Shown: piece by piece, positions 6,001 through 11,771 of the stretch | How positions within the stretch are numbered: the stretch's first letter is position 1 | How the letters are laid out: every line of letters begins with the position of its first letter | DNA from: PNAI01 sp964575715 | Lineage (GTDB): Bacteria > Pseudomonadota > Alphaproteobacteria > Rhizobiales > Xanthobacteraceae | Assembly: GCA_964575715.1 (NCBI GenBank) | Contig: CAZNSG010000068.1 | Location: forward strand, 1-12,490 | Direction of reading: 5' to 3' | DNA length: 12,490 nt | Notes under the pieces: model-generated | The model's database searches: none | What the model was told of the DNA's origin: nothing | Seen by the model: only the letters and a program-made list of their open reading frames with translations | Translations under genes and position numbers: made by a program

Positions 6001-6165
6001 CGCGGTGCCCGCCTTGATCGCCGGATTGAGCAGCTCCGCGAGCGCAGGCCCCATCGGCGCCGCGTCCGGCCGGTTTGCCTTGGAACGCGTCGGCTTGACG
6101 CGCATTTGCGCGGCCGCGCCGCGTTTTGCGGAGTTTTTCTTCGGCCTGTCGGGCGCCTTCGCCAT
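3058..6165 (-). CDS. uvrB: UvrABC excinuclease subunit B with repeat-expanded N-terminus and C-terminal tail, 1035 residues
   Basis: UvrB is the damage-verification helicase-like subunit of nucleotide excision repair. It is loaded by UvrA and recruits UvrC. The ATG at 6165 (MAKAPDRPKK) is chosen because the frame upstream to 6315 reads through a dispersed repeat; no strong SD is visible. The conserved core starts near residue 302 (KITSEFEPKGDQPQAI). It contains Walker A GVTGSGKT (335-342), the beta-hairpin YYDYYQPEAYIPR (388-400), Walker B DESH (633-636), LREGLD (801-806), QTIGRAARN (832-840) and a C-terminal UVR domain (about 921-954). All key residues are present, so it should be functional. 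The protein is about 360 residues longer than E. coli UvrB (673): a 301-residue extension and a 67-residue tail. Residues 65-101, 171-234 and 970-1012 are in-frame translations of dispersed DNA repeats. It has no operon partner, and I found no clear LexA (GTTC-N7-GTTC) box upstream. Confidence 0.97.
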   Translation of the reverse strand: MAKAPDRPKKNSAKRGAAAQMRVKPTRSKANRPDAAPMGPALAELLNPAIKAGTAGIGSQTGNSSSFRGASEASEPGIQKQTPISHLDSGPGAARRPGMTDKTGLQPPPDNSFERRADFAAAHKARRSTKKGFGEAPQKGYVGRIPASPGELDPDLAKALGITEDDEADTTSPSPGGGGSRATQVASMRLAQSKEPNSGKPEFGGARGEVTGGEKNSPPPGPLRGPTSPLQGEAEKLGGRQKVALPRPIETGLTGASASMQALETLLREGRREFFSPDGSVRVWAPHRPPRPEKSEGGRRLKITSEFEPKGDQPQAIADLVDGVKRNERTQVLLGVTGSGKTFTMAKMIEATQRPALILAPNKTLAAQLYGEFKNFFPGNAVEYFVSYYDYYQPEAYIPRTDTYIEKDSAINEQIDRMRHSATRALLERDDVVIVASVSCIYGIGSVETYSAMTFALKRGERIDQRRLITDLVALQYKRTPDFARGTFRVRGDTIDIFPAHYEDRAWRINLFGDQVESIHEFDPLTGHKTDELEFVKVYANSHYVTPRPTLLQAIQSIKFELRQRLEELNRAGRLLEAQRLEQRTLFDLEMMEATGACAGIENYSRYLTGRKPGEPPPTLFEYVPDNALVFVDESHVTVPQLGGMYRGDFRRKATLAEYGFRLPSCLDNRPLRFEEWDTMRPQTVCVSATPGPWELDQTQGVFVEQVIRPTGLIDPPVEVRPARTQVDDLVGEARAVAAKGFRALVTVLTKRMAEDLTEYLHEQGIRVRYMHSDIDTIERIEIIRDLRLGAFDVLVGINLLREGLDNPECALVAILDADKEGFLRSETSLIQTIGRAARNIEGRVLLYADKVTGSMQRAMGETARRREKQNSYNVANNITPESIRKSIGDIMASAYERDHVMVDIQGGMAEEAATIGHNFEAVIGDLEKRMRAAADDLDFEEAARLRDEIKRLRAIELAVVDDPTAKRFASPSPGGGGSRAESARGGVTAREKSSPPPDALRASTSPLQGEVGARGPRSTSGRAGMRGGFKPRER
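3132..3256. repeat. 125-bp palindromic repeat forming the UvrB C-terminal tail (empty site)
   Basis: The ends CCTCCCCCTGGAGGGG and CCCTCCAGGGGAGGGTGAA are inverted. It contains two inner hairpins with 8-bp arms and 3-nt loops: CGACGCGC-GCA-GCGCGTCG (3154-3172) and CGCGCGCT-TTC-AGCGCGCG (3212-3230). Read on the minus strand in frame it encodes SPSPGGGGSRA ... TSPLQGEV. The same element, 63 bp longer, is at 5466-5653. Confidence 0.88.
5466..5653. repeat. 188-bp palindromic repeat in frame in the UvrB N-terminal extension (filled site)
   Basis: It is the same element as 3132-3256 and is read in the same frame, giving SPSPGGGGSRA ... GPTSPLQGEA. It is longer by exactly 63 bp, because its second hairpin loop holds the composite element at 5555-5618. 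Its first hairpin is CGGTCCGC-GTA-GCGGACCG (5488-5506), which differs from the other copy at three positions per arm, with pairing preserved. Confidence 0.88.
5555..5618 (-). repeat. Composite mini-element (type 1), inverted copy, inside uvrB
   Basis: One palindrome spans 5555-5580 with arms CCGAACTCGGGC / GCCCGAGTTCGG and centre TT. The other spans 5593-5618 with arms CGCAAGTCGCAT / ATGCGACTTGCG and centre AG. The spacer at 5581-5592 is 12 nt and AT-rich. Read on the minus strand the order is the AAGTCG-type and then the CTCGGG-type palindrome with an AA centre, the same order as at 1933-1994. It is translated in UvrB (about residues 183-204). Confidence 0.88.
5865..5972. repeat. CGGTCATTCCGGG / CCCGGAATGACG repeat in frame in uvrB
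   Basis: This is a 108-bp relative of the element at 1852-2012, without the composite insertion. Its distal loop is the simple CGCTCGCTTCGCTCGCG. It has an internal GGAATCCAGA / TCTGGATTCC-type stem. Within UvrB it yields the segment FRGASEASEPGIQKQ through GAARRPGMTD (residues 65-101), in the poorly conserved extension. Confidence 0.83.
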
Positions 6166-6221
6166 CGCGTGAATATGGGACGGCTGCTGCGGCGAGGGAA
6201 GGGCGCTCACAGTGCCCGTTA

Positions 6222-6362
6222 GAGCATGATCCCGAAAAGTGGGAACCGGTTTCCCGCCTTCGCGAAGCCCGCTTCGGCGGGCGAAGGAAGGTCGGAATAG
6301 ATCATGCTCAAACAATAAGCTAGAGCCTCACTCTGATTCCATCCAAAGCGATAAGGCTCTAG
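6222..6362. repeat. GAGCATGATC Rhizobiales repeat between uvrB and the synthetase gene
   Basis: GAGCATGATC (6222-6231) is inverted against GATCATGCTC (6300-6309). A second palindrome, CTAGAGCC ... GGCTCTAG, spans 6320-6362. The block after the left end, CCGAAAAGTGGGAACCGGTT, is a motif I recall as very common in Bradyrhizobium and relatives. There the usual form is only about 50 bp between the GAGCATGATC ends, so this copy appears enlarged by an insert (6253-6291). The TAG stop of the synthetase gene (6359-6361) lies in the terminal CTAG of the repeat. Confidence 0.82.
6253..6291 (-). repeat. Nested mini-element (type 2), inverted copy, about 39 bp
   Basis: It lies inside the loop of the GAGCATGATC repeat. 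On the minus strand it reads CCTTCGCCCGCCGAAGCGGG and then CTTCGCGAAGGCGGG, matching the 36-bp insertion at 1768-1803 at both ends and in the middle. The boundaries are approximate because no uninterrupted copy of this host repeat is in the window. Confidence 0.62.
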
Positions 6363-9025
6363 TGGCCGCCGCTGCTCTGGCGTCGACAGCGCGGCGGTTC
6401 GTCCGCATAAGCGCGTTGATCGGATCGGTCCGGCGCGATAGCTGGCACCGCGCAGGCGGCTTCCACCGCCTCCAAAAAGCGCGCGCAAAGCTGTGCGCGT
6501 TGGGATGGTTCGAACAACGTCAGGTGCGCGCCACCGATCGGGATCACCGCCAACGGGCGACACAGGGCGCCCCAGCCGTAGTCGGGCAATGCCTCTGAAC
6601 GCTCATCCGTCCGAAACAGCGTCACCGGTATCTGCAACGGCTTCATCATCGTTCGCCTTAGCGACTTCGTCCGCAGTTGGGTGATCAGTTCCCAATGCAA
6701 TGCGAATGCAGCCTTGGGCGAAAGCAGCATCGCGAGTCGGCCCAAGCTGCGCAAGACTGGAAAAGCCGACATCCGGAGCAGCGCGGCGATGATCCGGCGC
6801 GGGACGAGGCTTAGCATTTCTCCCGGCTCAATGAAGATCGATCGCAGAGTCCGCCCCGTTCTGACCAGCAGGCTGCGCCGCGCGCGTGGCGGGCTTGTAT
6901 ACCTCGTATCGATGAGGCCAAGAAAACCCACGCGGCCGCCATCTCCCACCAGACGACGAGCTGTTTCCAACGCAACGAAGCCGCCAAATGAGTAGCCGGC
7001 CAGCAGATAGACGCCGTTCTGGCCGCCTTCGGCATAAATCTGTGCAACGGCCGCGTCGAGCAGGCTCTCCAGCCGGGAACCCGCCGCGAGCATTTCCTGC
7101 CAGCCGGGATATTCGATCGTCACAAAACGGATTTTGCCTTCGAACGCGGCGCGGAAACTCGCCAGGATCGGCAAATCGCCGGTGGCTGGTGGCATGAAGA
7201 AAACCACCGGTGTTTTCGACGCGAGCCGGTCGCGCGCCGGCCGGCTGGAATCCTTGCGGAGCTGTTGTTCAATCGCTTCTGCCAGATGTCTTGGCGTCGC
7301 ACCGGGTTCGAAGAGATCCAATGACAAACGCCTGCCAAGAATCTCTTCCAGGAGAAACCACAGCCGCAAGGTTTGCAGTGAATCCCCGCCGGCTACGTTC
7401 CACGCGACGTCGGCTGCGAACGAGTGGCGATTGAGAACTTTTGTCCAGGCTTGCTCGACGGCATCTCGCACCTTGCGCACCACGGACGTATCGGCTGGAG
7501 CTTGCTGGGCGTGTGAAAGCCCTATTACGCCGGAATTGACAGCGTCAGCGGCCATGTTCTTGGCCAGCATACGCCGAACCTCATCTCGGCTGACCTTGCC
7601 GCGTGCGGTGCGTGGGATGTCGGCAACAAAAAACCAATGCTCCGGAATCGCTCCTCTCCGCACACGCTCACGACACCAAGCCGCAAGGCTCTCGGAACTT
7701 GCGCTCGCGCCCTTCGCCAGCCGGATGGCGGCGGCGACCGCTTCGCCGCTGGTCGCATCATTGATACCGAAAACGCAGGCCTCGGCGATCGCCGGATGGC
7801 TATCGAGCAAGGCATCGATCTCTGCCGGCTGCACCTTGAAGCCCGCGCGATTAATTTCATCCTTGATGCGGCCGGTGAGCCAAATGCGGCCTTGTGCATC
7901 GAGTGATCCGCTATCCCCGGTCAGGAACCAGCCGCTTTTGAACGCCGCTGCCGTCAGATCGGGGCGATCGAGATAGCCCGACATCAGGGCGGCCGACTGC
8001 ACGACGATCTCTCCCGCGCCGGTGGATCTTATCGACCCCTCGTCGTCCATGATCGCCACGGCGCCGTCCCACATGTTTCCGGCGAGGCCCTCCGCGATGC
8101 CGTCGATCCGCGATGAAGCGCCGGCAATCCAATTGGCCGTCTCGGTGATGCCGTAGCAGTTGACCGCTTCGGCGCGCGTCCAGGCCGCGATCTCCGACCA
8201 AAGCGCGGCGGAAAGCGGCGCCGACCCCACATGCACGCGGACGAGCGAGTTGCCGGACGGCGGACGGCTATAGCTCGTCGCCGCGCGCCAAAACGTCGGA
8301 ACAGCGGTCATGAAGGTGATGTTGTGTTCGTCGATAATACGACCAAGATCGTGCGCCAGCGGCATGCCGAGCGGAGGAAGCACAATGTCGCCTCCGGCGA
8401 ACAGCGGCGTCAGAGAATTTCCGATCAGTCCGTGCCCAAAATGCGTGGGCAGAGTGACCAATGCACGCGCCAGCGCCGCCGTGCCGATCGCCGCGATATT
8501 CGCTGTGATCCGCGCCGTAAGGGCGCGAAAGCTCAAAACCACGCCCTTCGGCGCGCCGGTCGTGCCCGAGGTGAACAACACGAGCGCGGGATCATCGGGA
8601 TGCAGCGTCGCAATGCCGGGGGAAATGCCGGCAGGACGAGCGCGGTCGAGTTGCCGGATGGGCACCGGGAAATTGTCGAGCGCGCCGGGAGCGCCGAGAG
8701 CGCCATGATCGACAAGGAGCACGGCGGCTTTTGCAAAGCGGACGACGGTCTGCAGCTCGCGCGGTGTCAGGGTGGGGTCCAGGCACGCCGCCGCCGCGCC
8801 AACCCTCCAGGTGGCAAACAAATCGGCGAAAAAATGCGCGCTCCCACTGTGCGCGATGGCCACCACCGATCCGCGGCCAATGCCCATCTGCGATAGAACC
8901 GCCGCGCGGCGATCCACCTCGTGTCCGAGCGCCGCCGCATCCCAGCTCAGACCGAGCCTAATGTCCTTGATGCAGCCGCATTTCGTCAGGGAAGTGAACA
9001 CTCGGGCCTCGTTTAGGGTACGCAT
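6359..9025 (-). CDS. Single-module A-T-TE synthetase (adenylation, carrier protein, thioesterase), 888 residues
   Basis: The adenylation domain covers about residues 20-485. It has the P-loop TSGTTGAPKG (152-161), YGITET (291-296), TGD (369-371), the hinge GRIKDEINRAGFKVQPAEID (385-404) and the catalytic Lys of PRTARGKVSR (K477). The hinge resembles acyl/aryl-CoA ligases rather than NRPS A domains. Next comes a carrier domain (about 513-590) with GGDSL, where Ser549 is the phosphopantetheine site. A type I thioesterase follows (about 603-860): GYSFGG with Ser679, LIDTRY with Asp706 and GGAHLTLF with His834, a complete triad. It should activate a carboxylic acid, hold it on the carrier and release or join it through the TE. 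There is no condensation or KS domain. The ATG at 9025 is chosen; a GTG at 9070 also fits, and neither has a clear SD. It has no neighbours in a pathway and no phosphopantetheinyl transferase nearby. The substrate is unknown. Confidence 0.9.
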   Translation of the reverse strand: MRTLNEARVFTSLTKCGCIKDIRLGLSWDAAALGHEVDRRAAVLSQMGIGRGSVVAIAHSGSAHFFADLFATWRVGAAAACLDPTLTPRELQTVVRFAKAAVLLVDHGALGAPGALDNFPVPIRQLDRARPAGISPGIATLHPDDPALVLFTSGTTGAPKGVVLSFRALTARITANIAAIGTAALARALVTLPTHFGHGLIGNSLTPLFAGGDIVLPPLGMPLAHDLGRIIDEHNITFMTAVPTFWRAATSYSRPPSGNSLVRVHVGSAPLSAALWSEIAAWTRAEAVNCYGITETANWIAGASSRIDGIAEGLAGNMWDGAVAIMDDEGSIRSTGAGEIVVQSAALMSGYLDRPDLTAAAFKSGWFLTGDSGSLDAQGRIWLTGRIKDEINRAGFKVQPAEIDALLDSHPAIAEACVFGINDATSGEAVAAAIRLAKGASASSESLAAWCRERVRRGAIPEHWFFVADIPRTARGKVSRDEVRRMLAKNMAADAVNSGVIGLSHAQQAPADTSVVRKVRDAVEQAWTKVLNRHSFAADVAWNVAGGDSLQTLRLWFLLEEILGRRLSLDLFEPGATPRHLAEAIEQQLRKDSSRPARDRLASKTPVVFFMPPATGDLPILASFRAAFEGKIRFVTIEYPGWQEMLAAGSRLESLLDAAVAQIYAEGGQNGVYLLAGYSFGGFVALETARRLVGDGGRVGFLGLIDTRYTSPPRARRSLLVRTGRTLRSIFIEPGEMLSLVPRRIIAALLRMSAFPVLRSLGRLAMLLSPKAAFALHWELITQLRTKSLRRTMMKPLQIPVTLFRTDERSEALPDYGWGALCRPLAVIPIGGAHLTLFEPSQRAQLCARFLEAVEAACAVPAIAPDRSDQRAYADEPPRCRRQSSGGH

Positions 9026-9301
9026 CGAAATCGGATTTAGATGCAAAATTTGCCGCGGTCCAACGTCCACTTATGTCATATACGCTTGATAGTGGAGCCT
9101 GATGCCGCAACGATTCATCCTGCTGCAAAGATGTGCAGTTAGCCTAAATAGTCAAGTCAAAAAATGGGCAAGAGACTCAACGACAAAACATCGATCATGC
9201 GATTTCGAGGATCAAATGCGATTTTCTGTTTGGAATTTCTCCATCGCGCCGAATATGGATGGCCGCGCGGTGAGGAAAGTTGTTGCCGTGTTCCGGCGAG
9301 C
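9026..9301. other. AT-rich intergenic region upstream of the synthetase gene
   Basis: No credible gene or repeat is seen. The part from about 9110 to 9240 is clearly AT-richer than the rest of the window. On the minus strand it contains TTTTTTGACTTGACTATTTAGG (around 9145-9166), in which TTGAC-like boxes occur, so the synthetase promoter could lie here; no -10 box is convincing. No intrinsic terminator is evident for the anti-sigma gene ending at 9302. Confidence 0.45.
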
Positions 9302-10009
9302 CTATCGCAACGCCAGCGCGGTATTGCCCTTGAACAGGATCGGGCCGGTCGGCCGTCCGGTGGGTGAGCCGGTCGCCGGCTCCAGCGTGATCTCGAACAG
9401 TTGATCCACGCCCGGCGGCAATAGGTCTTTCAGATTGAGTTGCAGCGTGCGCGCCTGGCTCATCAGGCCGACCGAGACCGGCCCGCGCTCGCGGCTCGGC
9501 AGCGTCCATACTTCGAGCGCGCGCCCTTCCGGCACGTTGATGGTCGTGAGCGGTACCAGCACGACGCGTCCGTCGGCGAAGGCGTGCACCACCGCACCGG
9601 GTCGGTTGCCGTCGAGCAGCACGGCCACCATGACGGGTTGCTCGCGCGCGTAGCGGATCGCAACTCCAAGCCCGACCGCGAACAACAGCGCCGCGAACGA
9701 CGCCGCCAATGTGGCCGTGCGCAAAACCGCGACATTGCTCCACAGCCTCGACCAGGCCGACGGCTCCGTCGCGCGCACAGGAGCAAGGTCCCCGAGTGAT
9801 GCTTCGATCCGCTGCCACAGCGCATGACCCGCCGGCCGCGGCTCGGTAGTGTCGTCGAACGCGGCAAACCGCACGCGCCAGCTCTCGACCTCGCGCGCGA
9901 ACTCGGCATCCGACGCGAGCCGCCGCTCGGCCTCGGCCTTGTCTTCGCCATCGAGCAGCCCGAGCACGAATTCGGCCGCCAATGTTCTCTCATGTTCGGC
10001 CGGCGTCAT
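9302..10009 (-). CDS. RskA-like anti-sigma factor, single-pass membrane protein, 235 residues
   Basis: The start is the ATG at 10009, which overlaps the TGA of the sigma gene (ATGA), indicating translational coupling. The frame is open further upstream to 10363, but only as a shadow of the sigma gene. The cytoplasmic N-terminal part is AAEFVLGLLDGEDKAEAERR (residues 11-30), with SDAEFAREVESWRVRF, the typical helix pair of RskA-type anti-sigma domains. A transmembrane helix spans about 98-118 (TATLAASFAALLFAVGLGVA). The periplasmic part carries the RskA-type GRALEVWTLPS (162-172) and a beta-rich end FEITLEPATGSPTG. The protein has no cysteine, so it is not a zinc-binding (ZAS) anti-sigma and does not sense by thiol redox. 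Its role is to sequester the partner ECF factor; release in RskA-type systems is by regulated proteolysis. The signal is unknown. Confidence 0.9.
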   Translation of the reverse strand: MTPAEHERTLAAEFVLGLLDGEDKAEAERRLASDAEFAREVESWRVRFAAFDDTTEPRPAGHALWQRIEASLGDLAPVRATEPSAWSRLWSNVAVLRTATLAASFAALLFAVGLGVAIRYAREQPVMVAVLLDGNRPGAVVHAFADGRVVLVPLTTINVPEGRALEVWTLPSRERGPVSVGLMSQARTLQLNLKDLLPPGVDQLFEITLEPATGSPTGRPTGPILFKGNTALALR

Positions 10010-10557
10010 CCCATGCACTCCCGCAATGAGATCAGGCTGCGCCGCACCCAGCTCTTCACCGTGCCGAGCGGTACGCCGAGTTTGCCCGCGAGCTCGCCGT
10101 GGGAAAGCCCATGCACATACGCCAGCACCACGACCATGCGCCGCTGCCCATCGAGTCGCTCCAGGCAGCGCCGCAGCGCGCTGCTCTCCGGCAGCCGCCC
10201 GAGAGCACTTTCGGCCACGGGCACCGCATCTTCGGCTTTCTCCTCGTCGGCGATGAAGCGGCTTTCGGCGCGCAGGATGGTGAGCGCGCAATTGCGCAGG
10301 ATGGCATAAAGCCATGTGCGCGCCGCGCCCTTGCGCGGATCGAACGTGCGCGCTGCCCGCCACACCCGCATGAACGTGTCCTGCACGGCTTCTTCCGCGA
10401 GGTCTTGCCGCCTCAGCATGCGCCGCGCCACGCCCGCCATGCGCGCGGCTTCGATGTCGTAGATCACCCGCAATGCCGCGCGATCCCCGGCCGCGCAGCG
10501 CGCCAGCGCCGCCGCGAGCTGGGCTTCGGTCGCAGTATCGTGCGAAGGGGTGGTCAT
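10006..10557 (-). CDS. ECF-family RNA polymerase sigma factor (SigK-like), 183 residues
   Basis: Region 2 spans about residues 24-95, with LAEEAVQDTFMRVWRAARTF (53-72) and KGAARTWLYAILRN, the classic sigma-2 core and -10 recognition helix. A linker rich in Glu/Ala follows, then region 4 (about 125-180) with LSHGELAGKLGVPLGTVKSW and VRRSLISLRE, the helix-turn-helix that reads the -35 box. The start ATG at 10557 has only a weak SD. The stop overlaps the anti-sigma start by four bases, so the pair is an operon. Group 19 (SigK-type) ECF factors are typically paired with RskA anti-sigma factors; that assignment here rests on the partner, not on a classification I could run. The divergent DUF4394 gene is a likely target. 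Confidence 0.93.
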   Translation of the reverse strand: MTTPSHDTATEAQLAAALARCAAGDRAALRVIYDIEAARMAGVARRMLRRQDLAEEAVQDTFMRVWRAARTFDPRKGAARTWLYAILRNCALTILRAESRFIADEEKAEDAVPVAESALGRLPESSALRRCLERLDGQRRMVVVLAYVHGLSHGELAGKLGVPLGTVKSWVRRSLISLRECMG

Positions 10558-10752
10558 GGTGGGCCGCCGTTCGCGCCTATCCTACAAAAACTCATAAAAC
10601 CAGCCAATGTCATAAGGATACCGTGCAGACGTGAATTTGGATGCAGCTGCGCTCACATTTTATTGATCGGCCTTTGCGCATCCGTTCCGTGCTCTCCCGC
10701 CGTATCCCGCCCGTGGTCGCAAATGGGCGACAGCAAACAAACGGAGAGTGCG
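10558..10752. promoter_or_regulatory. Divergent control region between the ECF operon and the DUF4394 gene
   Basis: This 195-bp gap must hold promoters for both directions. It contains an AT-richer block (10578-10620) bounded by the inverted hexamers TATCCT (10578-10583) and AGGATA (10615-10620). Each presents AGGATA reading outward toward its gene, on the plus strand for DUF4394 and on the minus strand for the sigma gene. They could be shared ECF -35 elements or an operator, but I cannot match confident -10 boxes, and the minus-strand one is close to the sigma start. GGAGAG at 10743-10748 is the SD of the DUF4394 gene. Confidence 0.4.
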
Positions 10753-11547
10753 ATGAAATTTAAGACCATGATTGCCGCGACTGCCGCGGTTCTGCTCAGT
10801 GCCGCAGCTGCGCAAGCCGCTCAAGTGGCCGCGCTCTGGGGCGACAATACCATTTCCATCGTCGACACCAGCGCCAAGAAGGTAATAAAGACCTGGAAAA
10901 TTCAAGGCATCAACGGCCGTGTGCTCGGCATTGACGTGCGCCCAGCCGACGGCATGCTTTATGCGGTCGGGTCCGACGGCGGGATCTTCACCGTCGATCT
11001 TGCCACCGGCAAGGCGACGATGAAGTCCAAGCTCGAGACCATGCTGCCGGCCGGCAGCTGGGCGACGGTGGACTTCAACCCGGTCGCGGACCGCATGCGG
11101 CTGATCGGCAGCGACGGCAGCAACCTGCGCGCCAATGTCGACGACGGCAAGGTGACGACCGACGGCAAGCTGCGTTACGCCGACACCGACACCAACAAGG
11201 GCAAGAGCCCGAAGATTATCGCCGGCGCCTACATCAACTCGGTTAAGGGCACGAAGGAAACAACACTCTACGACATCGACGCCGCGACCGGCGCGCTGGT
11301 CAAGCAGGCCCCGCCGAATGACGGCATCCTCAACACCGTCGGTCTGCATGGCGTGAAGGCCGACGTGGTTGCCTTCGACATCTGGTCGGACGGCCAAGGC
11401 AGGAACGACGCCTGGCTGTTCGCCGGCGACTGGTTCTACAGCGTCGATCTGACAACCGGTAAGGCGACGCCTTCGGCTCAGATCAAGGGCGTAAGCGGCG
11501 TGCGCGACATCGCGGTTCTGCCCGCTGACTCAATGAAGTCCATGTAA
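10753..11547 (+). CDS. Secreted DUF4394 protein, 264 residues
   Basis: The ATG at 10753 has GGAGAG four bases upstream and opens with a Sec signal peptide: MKFK, a hydrophobic Ala/Leu stretch, cleavage probably after AAQA near residue 22. The mature protein has repeated beta-strand units: ISIVDTSAKKVIKTWKI, LGIDVRPADGMLYAVGSDGG, IFTVDLATGKAT, VDFNPVADRMRLIGSDGSNL, and later TTLYDIDAATGALVKQAPP and FYSVDLTTGKATPSAQI. The VDFNPxADRxRLI and LRANVDDGK motifs are typical of DUF4394, a propeller-like family of unknown function. The protein is periplasmic or extracellular. It is divergent from the ECF/anti-sigma operon and probably under that sigma factor (inference). It ends in an intrinsic terminator 50 bases downstream. 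No odd features or missing parts. Confidence 0.92.
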   Translation: MKFKTMIAATAAVLLSAAAAQAAQVAALWGDNTISIVDTSAKKVIKTWKIQGINGRVLGIDVRPADGMLYAVGSDGGIFTVDLATGKATMKSKLETMLPAGSWATVDFNPVADRMRLIGSDGSNLRANVDDGKVTTDGKLRYADTDTNKGKSPKIIAGAYINSVKGTKETTLYDIDAATGALVKQAPPNDGILNTVGLHGVKADVVAFDIWSDGQGRNDAWLFAGDWFYSVDLTTGKATPSAQIKGVSGVRDIAVLPADSMKSM

Positions 11548-11597
11548 CGAAAGATAACGACAAAGCCGTCACCGCGTCCCTCGCTTGACGGCCGATC

Positions 11598-11638
11598 GGC
11601 GCGCGCCAAGCCCCCTCTGGCGCGCGCCATATTTTTTT
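11598..11638 (+). terminator. Intrinsic terminator of the DUF4394 gene
   Basis: A perfect 11-bp stem GGCGCGCGCCA / TGGCGCGCGCC (11598-11608 and 11618-11628) with a 9-nt loop is followed by ATA and seven T (11632-11638). It starts 50 bases after the stop codon. A second, weaker hairpin (GCCGCAG / CTGCGGC, 11641-11661) follows at once but has no T-tract of its own. Confidence 0.92.
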
Positions 11639-11771
11639 GTGCCGCAGCCTACAACTGCGGCGCGGCTGCCTCGGCGGGATCTTTTGATTTCCGCAGCTTG
11701 CCGGTCAATTTAGCCATCGCCGCAATAGGGCGTCTCGGCTATCATCACGGAAAGCAAAAGGGGAAAAAGCC

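Noticed and set aside
6166..6300. LexA/SOS box upstream of uvrB
   Set aside because: A GAAC occurs in the repeat (6243-6246) but I see no GTTC-N7-GTTC or GAAC-N7-GAAC arrangement.
6166..6315. Extension of uvrB to an upstream start at 6315 (50 more residues)
   Set aside because: The added part reads through the GAGCATGATC dispersed repeat and its nested insert; MAKAPDRPKK at 6165 resembles UvrB starts I recall from relatives.
10010..10363. Longer anti-sigma reading frame starting at 10363
   Set aside because: The first 118 residues are an Arg/Ala-rich shadow of the sigma gene; the ATGA overlap at 10006-10009 and the normal anti-sigma start decide for 10009.
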